From Chelydra serpentina (lineage: Eukaryota > Chordata > Testudines > Chelydridae), in NCBI GenBank assembly GCA_037349315.1, contig JBAIAC010000057.1, positions 5,332,001 through 5,396,000 on the forward strand: DNA of 64,000 bases. The letters are read 5' to 3'. The translations under genes were made by a program, and so were the position numbers. A model generated the notes under the pieces. The model was given only the letters and a program-made list of their open reading frames with translations, was not told the DNA's origin and ran no database searches. Positions 34,136 to 47,184 of the stretch are shown here, piece by piece (positions within the stretch are counted from its first letter, which is position 1; every line of letters starts with the position of its first letter).

Positions 34136-36028
34136 TACAAACTTGTGTTCAAAGGCACATGCTGACGGATATTGACCGGTGCAGACACACTGCCATGTTC
34201 CTTGGTTGCTCACACCACCTCCAGGGTTCGAATCCTGCGTGGCGGGGACGCTCAGAGCCCGGAGAGCATTTTAAGTACTTGGTTAGATTTTTAACCAGAG
34301 CAGGACAAGTTGGTGCCAGCCCACCGCCCCTCCCCCCCCCCCATGCAACAGGCACCCAGCTCCTGATGGAAGCCAGGGGCTTCCCTTAGGCCCCAGATGC
34401 TAAGGCAGCAGGGCACTCAGTCTCTCTGGGGAAGCCCAGAGTCTAACCCCATTGGTATTGCCCCCGTCAGTGTGTGAGGAGCATTGATGGTCTCCAGAAA
34501 ACACCACACCCAGGAGAGCAGGACAGGAGGTTTTCATTGGGGTGGAAGGGAGGGGATGGGGGGGGGGGTGGTCTCCAATTCCTGGCATTGCACCAGGGAT
34601 AACAGGGGACAATGCAGGAAGAGGAGACAGTTTCCTGGTGGGGAGGGCACCTGTTTGAATCGAGCCTGGATCGACAGGACAGTGGCTGCTGCGAGGCTTG
34701 TAAGGAGTGAGCTGAGGGGCACAGGAGAATCCATGAAGAGGCACCGAGGGCCCGGTGGACTCAGGCTGACTCATCCCTGCTGGTCAGAGATGAGCCCCTT
34801 GCGGGGGGCCGCTGCCAGGGCTGCGTCGGTTCTCACCCGGATCCTGCAAGCTGCTGAGTGCAGCCAATAGGAAATGGAGGTGCTCCACCCCTTGCAGGGC
34901 CAGAGCTCTCTGGGAAGGGATGGAGGACTTCGGTCTCCCGGGCAGGCTGTATCTAACTCTAGTGCCACTGCAGGGCAGGGATTTCGGGACCATTACCCAG
35001 CTCCCACTGCATGGGGCACGCCAAGATTAACCCCATGATGGGGGAGTCCGCCTGGGTGCTCTCCCCGCTCCCCCGATTGGCACCCCTAGTGCTCACACCG
35101 CAAGGTCAGGAGAGAAAGAGCACAGCGCCGTGTCAGCCTCACTCCCAGGACTGCCATCTGTGCCAGGGCGGGCGGGCCCAAGGGCATTGGGCTCCATGTC
35201 ACTCCTGCGCCTTGTTAGCGGCTTCCCAGGGGCTGAGGTTGGGGGCTGGCAGAAGTTCCCCAAATCCTCTAGTCAGGATTGAAAGTTCCAGAGAGTTGTG
35301 CCCGGCCAACAGCCTGGCTGCCCGAACCGGACACTTTCCAGCATCACCCTCAAGCCCAGGCCGGGCTGAACCGGGATGCAGTTGCTATGGTGACAAGACA
35401 GCTCACTGCAGGCGCCTCCCCATGATAACGAAAAGGCATCGCACCCCGGGGGCAGCTCCAGGCAAGGGGCAGCAATGCCCAGGGACTCAGCTCCCCATAG
35501 GTGTAGGGCTCGTTTTGTGCAAAGGGGGCCGGATTTGGGGGGGGGGGGGGGGATTGCACAGCACCATCTTGTGGACTCTGCGGGTCTCTCTCAGGACGTA
35601 GGCGAGAGAGCGGCGCGGAGACAAACGAAACCGCGGCACGTTCTGCGGGTGCCTCTTTTGGGCCAAAACAACCCAGGCTCAGTGTGGTCCCAAGCGACCC
35701 TGTTTCCAAACTAGATAAAGATGCCAGGGCTGGCTCCAGACAGGGCTACTCTGGCTGCTTCCAAAACACAGGGCGCGCCGATAGAGGGCTCCCTGGCTAG
35801 AGAGAGAGCCCACCCTGCTCCACACATCACACACACTGTTCACCCATTTATGCTGCAGGCACAATTGCTAAACAGAAGCACGAGACCCCCCTGCTGCCTG
35901 GAGGGGATGGGGGGGGGCGGGAACAGACCATATTCGGCTTGGGTGGAAGGAGAACGGAACGAGAGAAGAAAACGGGAACGGGCCCTGGCTTGTTCCACCC
36001 TTAATTCAGATTGAATACCGATTGGACC

Positions 36029-36150
36029 TAGGGTGACCAGACAGCTAACGTTAAAAACTGGGACAGGGGGTGGGGGGTAATAGGAGCCTATACAAGAAAA
36101 AGACCCCAAAATCGGGACTGTCCCTATAAAATCGGGACATCTGGTCATTT
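36029..36150. mobile_element. short palindromic DNA-transposon-like repeat
   Basis: The left end is 'agggtgaccaga' and the right end is '...acatctggtca', inverted over eight bases (TGACCAGA/TCTGGTCA). The interior is 'gggacagggggtgggggg', 'taataggagcctata', 'aagaccccaaaatcggg' and 'actgtccctataaaatcggg'. I recall it as a common amniote dispersed repeat. Possible flanks 'ttggacc' and 'ttgaacc' differ by one base. Confidence 0.5.
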
Positions 36151-36662
36151 GAACCGAGTGCCTCAGCACGAGCTACCAGAGAGACAGCGCGTATTTAACA
36201 CCCTGTAGCTGACTCTGTATCCCCAAAGAGCGCAGCGGTTTTGCTGACGGTTAAATGTGTGTTTAATAAGGCTCTCCGGAGAGCCAGGCGGGAGGGTTGC
36301 GCTTCTGGGAGGGGAAGGCTCCGACAGGGCCCCGAGGAAAGGTTACCACGGGGAGGGACTAGCCAAGTACTGTTGGAAATGCTGACGGACCGGGAAAGTA
36401 TTCAGAGCTCAGCATTAAGGTGAGGACGAGCGGGAAGAGATTCAATTAGCTAATGTGGGCTGATACGGCGCAGCCATTAAGGGGCTGGAGCTGGGAAAGG
36501 ATGCCCTGGGTTTCACCACCGTGCTCCGTTCACCCAGCAAGGCACTTAAGCGCGGGGCTCACTTTAAGCACTTGAGTAATCCTAGCCAAGGCCTCTCGCT
36601 GCTCTTTGCTAAGGGACTGGGCTTGGCACGGGGGAGCCACTGGGCTCGACGGCTGAGCTCCC

Positions 36663-37231
36663 TGTCACGGAGTGTGGGGGAGTCAGCGCCTGCACCCCTC
36701 TTCCCCGGATTCACTGGGAGTCTCAGCCAGCCAGTAGAATGGAAGGTTTATTAGAGGTGCCAGGAACACAATCCAAACAGAGCTTGTCAGTACAACCAGG
36801 ACCCCTCAGTCGGGCCCTTCCGGGGGGCAGGGAGCTTAGACCCCAGCCTGGGGCTCCCTGCGTTTTACCCCACAGCTCCAAAAGGGGGGCAGGGAGGCCA
36901 GACTCTGTCTGTGCCTCCCTCCATGTTCCCCAGCCAGCTCCAAACTGAAACTGTCCAGCCCCGCCTCCCCCTTTGTCTCCTTCCCGGCCAGGAGGTCACC
37001 TGATCCCTTTGTTCCAACACCTTCAGCTCTCACCTTTGCAGGGGAGGGGCCGGGGCCATCAGTTGCTAGGAGACAGAGTGTCGGCCATTCTCTGTGTCCA
37101 GGCCCCTGCCCTAGGGCTCTGTAACAATCATGCACCCTTGTCCCACCACCTAGATACTCAAGCACTGCATAGGGAAACCGAGGCACCCACACAGCACTCA
37201 GGGAAAACATTCACAGTCCTATTTCATCACA
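36663..37231 (-). mobile_element. solo LTR 4, Gmr1-related family
   Basis: On the plus strand this 569-bp LTR starts TGTCACGGAG and ends ATTTCATCACA, so it is in reverse orientation. An exact 5-bp duplication CTCCC flanks it (36658-36662 and 37232-37236). It is close in sequence and length to the copy at 9622-10190. Confidence 0.92.
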
Positions 37232-37239
37232 CTCCCATA

Positions 37240-40200
37240 AGGGAAAAGCGAGCGAGGCCGGGTGCTAAGACCAGACTCCTGACCTTCCGCTAGAACCGAG
37301 TCGCTCAGCGGGTTGGGTGGGATGGGGAGGGGGCCCTGGGGCATTGGGAACGTTATTACAATCTAAAGCAAGGGAAACCTCAGTCCCCCGCCTGCCCGCA
37401 CACCCACCCCCTCCACTCCAGGCTCCAGCGATCCCCGTCAACCGCTCACAGGCTAGCAGCTTAGCAGTGTGCTCGTCTCCCCACTGAGGACTCTGGCGGC
37501 TACAGTAAATATAAGGGGGGGGGGGGGAAGGGGGAGGAATATTTGTGGCTTTGAAGAAGGGGCCAGGGAGCTGAGGAGCTTCGCGAGGCACAGGTTTGAT
37601 CTCATCCCCGGGGAGAAATCCTTGGTGTTTAAGTCCTGGAAATATTAAGGCTGTGGGGAGGGGGGAAACTTCTGCTCCGTTTCTCCCCTCCCAGGTCTGG
37701 TTGGTTCCAGCAGAGCAAAGTGTCACAAGGGTTATTCTGGTAAATCATACTCCAGGAGCCGCAAAGAAATGAAATTCTCTGAATTCTCCGCACCTGAATC
37801 CTTAGGGAAGCGTTATCAAGCGCACAGCACCTTGTCAGACATCGGCTTCCGTGCCTCTAGCAGCAATCTCTCTGCTAAGTGCCGGGCGATGCTACCGCGT
37901 TATCCCATCAAATCCAGGTTCAAGAAGGGGGCGCCGCTGGAAGAAAGCCACGTGGGAAGGGGAGGCCACCTGCAGCGCGCGTGGAAACCTGGCAATCCAC
38001 CTCCGAAGGATGCCAGGATCAAGGCGCAAAATAGATTACCGTAAACACCCTAGGGGATGGGCACTGATTTCAGTTCCGTGTGCCCCTTTGCACGAAGCGA
38101 GCTGTTGTACGTGCGCTGGGCAGAGCGGGAAGGAGCCTGGGCCTGTTACTTCACTCGCCCCCTGATGCAGGCGTGCCAGACTGACCCCCCCCCAGGGCCT
38201 CTGAAAGCCTCACGTGCTGCCTGGTGGCCGGCTGAGCCGCATGGTCCGACGGGAACCGGACACTCCCCCGCGCGGCCCCTGCGATGAGGCCGTGGGTGCA
38301 CCATTCCCACCAGCCGCCGGGCCCTTTTCAGAACGGGAAACGAAGGCCCGGCGAGGTTCAGGTTCCTAGTCACGAGTGCTGTGAGGCGCCTCCATTTCGG
38401 GGTGCCCCCCCCCCCCCCCAGCTGTGCGAACGAGGCCCGATCGTCAGGAAGTGCCAAGCGCCCACCCTGGGGGGGGGGATTAATCCCCATTTCAAGTTGC
38501 TTAGGCCTGGGGCACCCAAAATCCCTTCGGGGAAGCTTGGCCCGCGGGACGTGCCCATAGAACCCAGGCGTCCTGACGTCCAGTCCTCGGCTTTGGCTGC
38601 TACCCCACCCTGCCTCATCGCAAGCGGGCGCCGGAGAGTCCTGGTAGGGGGCGGTTACACGGCAGCCCCTTCGGCCGCAACCCGTCGTAGCTAACAGGGA
38701 GCTGCAGCTTGTCCCTCTCCGGGGCTTCTCTCTTCCTTAGTACTTCCCAGGTCCCCTGAGGGGCGCTGGATCCATTGCCGCGGCAGGGGCCGGGCCAGTC
38801 CCCACCCAGGAAGGATGGCGACGTAGCCAGGTGATAACTGCGTGTCGCTTTGCAGGAATCCAGTAACGGAGCCGATAACCCCCAGCCGCCTGGCTCTATC
38901 CCGACAGCAGCAGCAGGGTGCTGCTAATCAGTGCAGTGCTCGCATAGGCCGCACGAGCGGCACTTTGAATGAACGGGCAGGAGGGAGGTTGCCACCGTCC
39001 AGGTCCCAGGGCGCCCTGCAGACTGGCCGAGGGAATTCGGCTGGAATAGCGCTATTCCGCCGGCACTGGGAGACTTAACCCCAAATGCCAAGTGTTTTGG
39101 GGGGGGGAGGGGAGGGATGATGCAATATTTGCGGGAGAAGGCTCAGCACCACAGGCAGAGACGGGGAGCTAGCCCTGGGGAACGGCAGGGCCCGGCCGGG
39201 GTCAGGATCCAGCCCCAGGGCCACTGCTGCGTCCCAGCCCAGGCTGGGGGTATTTACGCCATGTTCTGGGTAGGGATAAAGCCGCCAACCCAGCTCACCG
39301 CTGTGGCCACTGGCCAGAACGAGCCGCGCAGGCCTGGCAATGGCGGTGGGTGGGGACGTACTGCAAGATGGGCTGTTCTCGTGACGCTCCGAGCTGGACC
39401 AGGAACAGGACGGGCATACATACATACGTACACCCCAGCTTCCCAGGCTGAGGTCCGGGTAAGCCCCCAGCCCCGCCTGCCCGAGCAAGCGTCCCTCCCT
39501 AGCAGAGACTCCAAGCTGTGGGCTGGGCATTTCCCCAGTGCTAGCACTCCGTACCACTCCCAGGCACCCTCCTCTCTAGCCAATGCTGCCATGCAAACCC
39601 AGGCCCGGCGTCTCCAGCACAGCCAAAGACTCGCCCCTCGGCTAGCGAATCGGCTGCCAGCCAGCCAGGTGGGGGTTCAAGGCCCCGGCTCTGGGGAGGC
39701 CTGGATCAGGCCTTTCCAGACAATGAAGATAAGCTGCAGGGACGAACTCCAGCACAGAACCACGCGCCTCCAGATGAATTAAACCTCGTACGGCTCTTGG
39801 CGGGAAATGCCTTTCCCAGGCGAGCGCAGAGGGGCTCCCCTTCCCTGGCTTAGACCGGAGAGGGTCAGCGCAGTTCCCAGCCCTGCTACCACGGGGAGGA
39901 TTGTGCATCATGTCGGCGCCCAGGCTGCATCCGTCTTCATTAGCGTGTATTTATTTAAACAACCCATCGAAACCTGGGTAATGCGCGCCACCTGGCTCCC
40001 TGCTTATCAATGGCCCACAACGTTACATCGCGCACGGGCCTTTCCTGCAATGGGCTCGTTCGCACAGCACAAGCGAGCTCCCAGACACACAGGAACACCA
40101 AGACTCATTCGGGGAGACTTGCCTTGCAGTGCAGCCGCTTCTCCCAGGGCGGAGTCCTGCTGCCCAGTACGCAGATCCCCACCTTCCCCTGCGTAAGGGT

Positions 40201-40360
40201 GGGAAAGCCCAGTTCCATTCACTGTCCAGCCACAGCCCCGCCGCAGAGACAACAGACTCCCAGAACATTCTCCAGGCAGTTGGCTACATTTGCTCCTGAC
40301 CCCGATTGGCTGGGAGCTGGCTCAAACCCTGAAGCAGGAGGGTTTCTCTCTCTTCCCAAA
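37240..40360. other. intergenic, no gene recognised
   Basis: GC-rich with several G and C homopolymer runs (37516-37527, 38405-38419, 39098-39106). An AT-richer patch lies at 39925-39970. The open frames on both strands overlap each other and lack any recognisable domain or splice pairing. Confidence 0.5.
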
Positions 40361-40364
40361 CACA

Positions 40365-40546
40365 TAGAATCATAGAATCTCAGGTTTGGAAGGGACCTTA
40401 GGAGGTCATCTAGTCCAACCCCCTGCTCAAAGCAGGACCAATCCCCAATTTTTGCCCCAGATCCCTAAATGTCCGCCTCAAGGATTGAACTCACAACCCT
40501 GGGTTTAGCAGGCCAATGCTCAAACCACTGAGCTATCCCTCCCCCA
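40365..40546 (-). mobile_element. tRNA-derived SINE with CR1-like tail
   Basis: Read on the minus strand, the head has the A box TAGCTCAGTGG (complement of 40525-40535) and the B box GGTTGTGAGTTCAATCC (complement of 40482-40498). Then come 'gatctggggcaaaaatt' and the tail 'tggtcctgctttgagcaggg', 'ggttggactagatgacct' and 'attctatgattctatg'. The tail is nearly the same as the 3' end of the CR1 copy at 46360-46677. This is the turtle-type Pol III SINE that borrows CR1 for mobility. Confidence 0.93.
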
Positions 40547-40549
40547 GTA

Positions 40550-43500
40550 TTTACTGTCTAGATTCTTTTTATCCATAGAAATCTCTAGTCGTCTTTGGAT
40601 CCCGGCACAGCTCTGATTGCCACAATAGATCACAGAGGCTGACTCGCACAGGTTCATTCGGCGTTGTGCAGAAAAAGTATTTCCTTTGGCCACCCCGAAT
40701 GGCCCACTCGGCCTCATGTACCCGATCAGAATTCCAGGGGGAGGCTCGCAGCCATACCAGAGTCCTGGCTCATTGTGCTGCTAACAGCCCCACACGGCAG
40801 GGCCCTGGGATCACAAACAGCCCCCCAGCGGGCTGTCCCTCCGAGCTAGGAAACTTTCTGTTCCATTAGTAAACGGCTTCTTCTGCTCGGCCCAAATTGC
40901 TCCCCCAGCCCCCCGGGCTCTACCTCCAGGTCTTATTTATAAATCAAACTTCAACCAAACAAAACCTCACCCTGTCGGGAGCAATCAGTCCCCGGAAGCC
41001 ATGAATGGTACTTTACTGACCCAGAATTAATCAGACCAGAAGGGAAGTTTTCCATTAAGCTCTAAGTGCTCGTTTATTAAACATACTTATGCACCTTGGC
41101 TAGTTTAGGGGCCAGAGAGAGAAAAGAAGCGTTGTTGCTTTTTCCTTTTCTTTTTAGGTTTCTTCTTTCCCTCAGCCAGGGCCCCAGATGCCACCAGCCA
41201 GGAGTGGTGGGGATGATGGGTGGCAAGACGGCTACGCTTTTCCTTAGAGATTATGGGTGCCCACATTTTTGGGCACCCAACTAGAGAGGCCTTAAAAGCA
41301 GCCTGCATCTCAGAGGCTGGGTGCGCAGCCAGCCCCAGTAACCAGGTCCCTTTAAGGGGTCTTAAATCAGACCCTCGGTATCACAAGAGTCCAGCTGGGT
41401 CAGAATTCAGGAAGGCCTGGCAAGTCTTGGTGGTGGATTTCCTGGGTCAGCGCCACCAGGATCAGGAGAGAGCTGGGTGGATGGATCTCTCCCTGCCGTC
41501 TCCCCCGAGCCCAGAAGAGGGGAGAGCGCAGGGGTGGGTGTGGGGGTGCGTTCAACACCTCCATTTATTCCAGCTCCCTTGAGCAGGGATTTCGCCCCCG
41601 CCCCCAACCCACTGCTGCTGACTGCAAGGCAGCTATATGTTTGGAGCAATAAGACCTAGGGATAGAAGGGGGATCAGAGCAGGAAAGCACCCACCCCCCT
41701 TCTCTCCTCTTTCCCCCAGCACCCCACCCCCCATTTCCATCTGCCCAGCCGTGCTCCAGGAGACCTGATAAACCAACCCCCATGCCAGTCTGAAAATGCT
41801 TCTCAGCTACACCCACTCAGGAGGGAATGAACGCCCCGTGGGGCCCTGGCCTCGGTGGGATCGTTAAAGATCCCGTGGCCCTTTTCGTAAGACACAGGGG
41901 AATAGCTCCCGTGCCCTGGCCTAACTCCCGTTCGGGTCATTGCCTCCCGCCTCCCCACACCGAAGCATCCACCCCGTCCCAGAGCACGGCACGGAGCGGC
42001 AGGTGTGGACTGACCGCCCAGCTCCACCCCAGAGGTGGCTGCATGTCCGTGAGGGGGTGGGAGGCATCTTTCTCCCACAAGGCCAGGGCTGGATCTCAGG
42101 GCACAGGCGTAAATCCGGAGCTACCCCATTATTTTGGCGAGGGGGGCCCCAGGTTTGCACCCAGGTGAGGGCAGAGGCTGGGATCTGGCCAAGGAGCATC
42201 CGGGAGGGAGGTGCCCAACTCCCGGACTGGGAGCCCCAGGTGGTTTAGGAGCTTTGCGTGTGAAAGGGAGCTGTCTACGCTAAGGGCCAGGTGTGGGGCC
42301 AGGCTGAGTATCTGCCACAGCCAGAGAACTCAAGAGGCCTTTGCCCAAGTCTCCCCCCCGGCCCCCCCGCCCCCAGGCACTCTGAGCAGAAGCCTGGCTA
42401 CACAGACCAGCAGCAGGGGAGGGAGGGGCAGCAGGGGCGGGGGGGTGGCAGGCCAGGGGAGCAGGGGCCCTGTGCCAGTTTGCAATCGGAGCAATTGTGT
42501 CAGGGAGCGGGCAGGCTGCCAGCCCCATGAGGAATGCGAAGAAGCTGTAATAGGAGGGTAATGAGCCTGCGGAAGACGGAGGGGCCCCGGCGCACGTGTC
42601 TGGCGCACTCTCCCTGTGCCGCACAGCCAGCGTGTACACAGTCCCCGTGTCCCTCCCTGCACGTGGCCCGGAGCCAGCCGGGGAGGGGGGGGGGGGTCGT
42701 GACACACTCTGCAGCCTAGCGTGCCTCTCGTACGCCCAACCGAGAGCACAAGCGCTCCCTGCCCCGCTGTGAGAGAGCGAGGCACTAACCCCCCATCACC
42801 AACGAGGGGAAACTGAGGCACAGGCAGAGACAGGCTTGCACCACGGGTCATACAGTGCCCAAGGAATAGGTCCCCTGAGTCCTGACCCCCAGTTCCCTGC
42901 TCTGACCCCTGGACCTCACTCCCCTCCCTTTATCCCAGCCCAGGAAGCTCTCACACGCCCAAGCCCCCCAGCTGCTGCTGTCCCTCTCCGGGCAGATGGA
43001 GGCTCCCAGAGGGGAGGGGCAGGCCGCGGTGCCCAGCCCCCTGCGGACTCCCCCGCAGCTCTGTTTCCTCGCCAGATGACAATGTCCTTGCATCAGAGAC
43101 CTGCCTGCTCCTCATTCGGCCCCCCGCCCCCAGAGCGCCCCGCGGGCTCCAGTCACTCGCCCCAGCTCCGGGATGGGCCATCGACGCAAACAGCCCGGCG
43201 GGCCGAGCATGAAGCCAGGGGGACATGCTGGGGGACGCGAACCCCACCGCTACGGCGAGGAGGCTGGCGGCACGGGGAGCGGATGCCGGAGCCACCTGGG
43301 GAACAGAGAAGGGCCAGGCCCCGCATCAAGGCAGGGTTAGAGGGGGCAGAGCTCCCTCAGTGCCAGGCAGCGGCAAGGCCTGGCGTCCCCTGGCCCATTT
43401 CTGCCCCCACCGAACTGCCCCCTCCATCACAGGCCGCGCCAGGCAAGAGGTCGCCCTGCACGCGGGAGTTTGTTTCAGCAGCAGCCGCCGCCACCGGGCC

Positions 43501-43625
43501 CGGACCTCGAGTGCCCGCCAGGCTGGCTCAGACCCGGGAGGACTTCACGCCTCCGGCTGGCACTGGCCCGGCCTGCTTTCCTCGGGCGGCTCCTCCTTAG
43601 TGCAAAGTCCGGGGGCAGAGGGGTT
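40550..43625. other. intergenic, no gene recognised
   Basis: No gene is supported. At 41862-41965, 'gttaaagatcccgtggccc' and 'ttttcgtaagacacagggg' resemble a widespread vertebrate SINE-type repeat that I cannot name with confidence. The plus-strand frame of 254 residues at 42836-43600 is Pro/Ala/Arg-rich and looks compositional. Confidence 0.45.
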
Positions 43626-43631
43626 GGCCTC

Positions 43632-44197
43632 TGTGACGAACTAGGACTGTTGTTAAGGTTTCCCTGAGTACTGTGTGGGTGCCTCAGTTTCCCCTATGCG
43701 GTGCTTGAGTATCTAGGTGGTGGGGCAACGGTGCATGACTGTTACAAAGCCCTAGAAGGCAGAGGCCTGGACACAGAGAATGGCTCTGTCTCCTGGCAAC
43801 AGATGGCCCGGCCCCTCCCCCGGCAAAGGTGAGAGCTGAAGGTGGGGGAACAAAGGGATCAGGTGACCTCCTGGCCCGGGAAGCAGACAAAGGGGGAGGT
43901 GGGGCTGGAGAGTTTCAGTTTGAAGCTGGCCGGAGAAGAGGGGAGAGAGGCAGACAGGGTCTGGCCTCTCTGCCCCGGTTGGAGCTGTGGGGCGAAATGC
44001 AGGGAGCCCCAGGCTGGGGTCTAAGCTCCCTGCCCCCCGGAAGGACCCGACTGAGGGGTCCTGGATGTACTGACAAGCTCTGGTTGGACTGTGTTCCCGG
44101 CATCTCTAATAAACCTTCTGTTCTACTGGCTGGCTGAGACTCCCAGTGAATCCGGGGAAGAGGGGTGCAGGGCCGGACTCCCCTATACTCCGTGACA
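43632..44197 (+). mobile_element. solo LTR 2, Gmr1-related family
   Basis: A 566-bp LTR starts TGTGACGAACTAGG and ends CCGTGACA. It is flanked by an exact GCCTC duplication (43627-43631 and 44198-44202). It is nearly colinear with the copy at 2994-3555 and carries 'taataaac' near 44107. Confidence 0.93.
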
Positions 44198-44759
44198 GCC
44201 TCAGCCGGCGACACCGCTTCAAAACGCCCTGTGGTGCTAACAACCCTCCACGGACTCGCTCTGGCCAACCACAGACCCAGCCTGTCCCCCGGACCCCAGC
44301 CCGTGTCTGACTCCTGGTGGCGAGAGCACCTTCTCCCCTGCAGCTCCTGCCGTCGGGAACAGCCTCAGCCGAAGCCCCTCTTCCTTCCCTCGCTTGCGTC
44401 TCAATTTCCCTATGGCTGAATATTTCCACGGGCGGGTCTCGGGGCTCCAAAAGCCGGGGGCATTGGCTGCCCCCAACAACCTGCGATTCCCTGGGCGGAG
44501 AGGAAAGAATCGCCGGCCCGTGTCCCAGCCAGCAGCTAGAGCTACCCAAGGGGCTGCCTAAGCCATGCGCCGTACTCCTGCATGTGTCTGCAGATTATAC
44601 GGACCCTGCAGCGGATGTCACTAATTTGCTCCTAGATTAATTACCATGTGATTTGCGGCGTTTAGCTCCACTGACAAGGCGGAAATAAGCAGCCAGCGTC
44701 CCCTTGCCCCAGCCTGGGAAGCGAAGGGGAGCCCCGCAGAGGGGACGGCTGAGTCAAGC

Positions 44760-44973
44760 TAGAGGGATAGCTCAGTGGTTTGAGCATTGGCCTGCTAAAC
44801 CCAGGGTTGAGAGTTCAATCCTTGGGGGGGCCACTTAGGGATCTGGGGCAAAAAATCTGTCAGGGGACAGTACTTGGTCCTGCTAGTGAAGGCAGGGGAC
44901 TGGACTGGATGACCTTGAAAGGTTCTGCCAGTTCTAGGAGATTGGCATATCTCCATTAAAAAAAAAAAAAAAA
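44760..44973 (+). mobile_element. tRNA-derived SINE, poly(A) end
   Basis: The A box TAGCTCAGTGG is at 44768-44778 and the B box GGTTGAGAGTTCAATCC at 44805-44821. The body 'ttagggatctggggcaaaaa' and the diverged CR1-like 'ggactggactggatgacctt' follow. It ends in a run of 16 A at 44958-44973, rather than the ATTCTATG repeat of the copy at 40365. Confidence 0.92.
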
Positions 44974-44979
44974 GCGTCA

Positions 44980-46355
44980 ATTGAAATCCGGGCCGGACTC
45001 CCTGGTCACTTTGCACTGCTCTGTGGCCAGCGGAGCGGGGCCCTTTCCCCCCAGCAGAAAGTCAGCCCCCTCCCAGGTTATCACCCCGAGCCGCGGAAGG
45101 ATAACGGAGCCTTGGTAGGGATCCTGTGACCCTTCTGAACTCCAGTCGGCCCTAGAGCTCTCAGCGTCCAACCCCAGCCCAGCTCAGGGATTTCCCATCC
45201 CGCAAATCCGGTGGGCGTCTCCAGAGACTTCCAAGGCCAGGAGAACTCAGGAGGGAATCACCCATCACGCCCTGGAGGGACAGGCCAGGTTCTCGAATGG
45301 GCGGTTCCCTGCCTGCCCACCCCGAGACCTGTCACCCGCACCCTCGTCTTCCTCCCCCCCCCCTCATCACCAGGAATCCCGCCCCCAATGAGCCTCTGCT
45401 CCCTGCATCATCACCTGGGGAGGGTCCAGTTCCAGCCACCCCCACAGCTCCCGTCTCCTGAGTCCCCCCGTTCCACCCGCCTTCCCCTCTCATCAGCGCT
45501 CGCCTCAGCATCCTCTCTCCCCATTATTCTCCTTCAGTGCCAGCGTATTCAGTGCAGCCCCATTACGGCGCCGAAAGCCAACGCGGCGGCACCACCTGAC
45601 TGCAAATTGGCTCTTTTCCCCGAGTCGAGATGCTCATCTAATTGCTCTTCGGCAGAGGAACTTTAAGGCAAAGGGGATGAGTTTGGAACGCAGGAGAAGG
45701 CGGGGGGGGGGCGGCTGTATGTCTGCTGAGAATTCACACTGCTTTGTCCGAGGGGGGGCGGGGGGGAGAGCCAGGCAGCCGCTCCTGCAAGCCAGAGGCA
45801 AGTCTGTGCATTTGGGGGGCAGGGGTCCCAAAATGCCTGGGACTCTGAGCCGCCCCCAGCTGCAGAGAGCCCTGCAGAGGCCAGATGGGGGGGGGCGGGG
45901 GGGACGACGACACGGGAGGGGAAGGGCAATAACTGGTTGTTGCCGCAGAACTGCCGGGGGCTAGCATCAGTGATGAACATCTTGCGGGGACAGCGAGGGG
46001 CAGCTATTCCCGGGGGGCACCAACTCGTTTCTGCAGGGGCCACACATCCAGCAGGAGGGGTGGGGGGAGATGGGCTTGGGATCAAGGCACTGGAAGGAAC
46101 TCAGGCGGACCTTGGCTCTGGGGCCAGCTTGGCCACCGATCGCCTGAGTCCCTGGCCCTCAGCTCCCCCTCTGCGAGCTAGGGACTAGCTTTCCTTCGGC
46201 TTCAGACTAACCGCTTTGCAGCGGGGCCCCTCCCTGGCTGGCTGTGCAGCACTGAGCAGGATAGAACCCCACTCCCAGCCGGGGTCTGTAGTGACCGCGC
46301 TCAGGTGGGGGGATTTTCCTGCCCCCGCGGGCCGTAGCTAAGCTGACCTCACTTC
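44980..46355. other. intergenic, no gene recognised
   Basis: GC-rich with G-rich runs near 45700-45715, 45751-45768 and 45886-45904. Open frames are composition-driven and I recognise no domain or named repeat. Confidence 0.45.
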
Positions 46356-46359
46356 TACC

Positions 46360-46677
46360 TGAAAGGGGGTTCCAAAGAGGATGGATCTAGACTGTTCAGT
46401 GGTAGAAGATGACAGAACAAGGACTAATGGTCTCAAGTTGCAGAGGGGGAGGTTTAGGTGGGATATTAGGAAAAACGTTTTTACTAGTAGGGTGGTGAAG
46501 CACTGGAATGGGTTACCTAGGGAGGTGGTGGAATCTCCTTCCTTAGAGGTTTTTAAGGTCAGGCTTGACAAAGTCCTGGCTGAGATGATTTAGTTGGGGA
46601 TTGGTCCTGCTTTGAGCAGGGGGTTGGACTAGATGACCTCCTGAGGTCCCTTCCAACCCTGAGATTCTATGATTCTG
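46360..46677 (+). mobile_element. CR1 LINE 3' end
   Basis: The 5'-truncated copy holds the last ~70 codons of ORF2 ([20 protein letters not shown] region, stop near 46591). A short 3' UTR with 'gcagggggttggactagatg' follows, ending 'attctatgattctg'. The residual frame is open, so the copy is moderately young. Its tail is shared with the tRNA-SINE at 40365-40546. Confidence 0.93.
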
Positions 46678-47184
46678 AGCGTAGAGCACCGGGGTGACTT
46701 GTGGGACAGCCATGAAAGGGGAGAACCAGACAGGCCTGTGGGGACATCACAGGGACCTTCCATCAGCAGATGGGACAAAACCCTAGAAAACAGACTGGAG
46801 GGGAGGGCCTGGAGCCGGCCAGACAGAGCTCTGGCCTCTCTGGTTTACGAGCTCTGATACCTGGGTGGAATAACTTGGTGCATAGCCTTATACTGATCAC
46901 TAACCACAGTGGGTGCTTTGGAAATGTACCGTATTCCCCACCGCAGTTAGCGTCGGAGCTGGGAGAGGGAACATAACGGGGCAGCTACTTTGCACCGCTC
47001 CAGGGAGGTGCAGCTCTGTCCCCACAAGGAGCTCACGCAAATCTCAGCTCTTCTGTTTCGGCCTGTCGGGTACCTTTATGTGAGAGCGATAAGCCGCGGC
47101 CGAAGTGTGTTGTGGGGGTGCAAGTGCAGGTTATGGATTCTGTACGCCGGCTCCACGGAGTCCAGGACCTGCTCAAAGGGAAGG

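Noticed and set aside
42836..43600. 254-residue Pro/Ala/Arg-rich plus-strand frame
   Set aside because: It is composition-driven in very GC-rich DNA, with no domain, no splice partners and a solo LTR directly after it.
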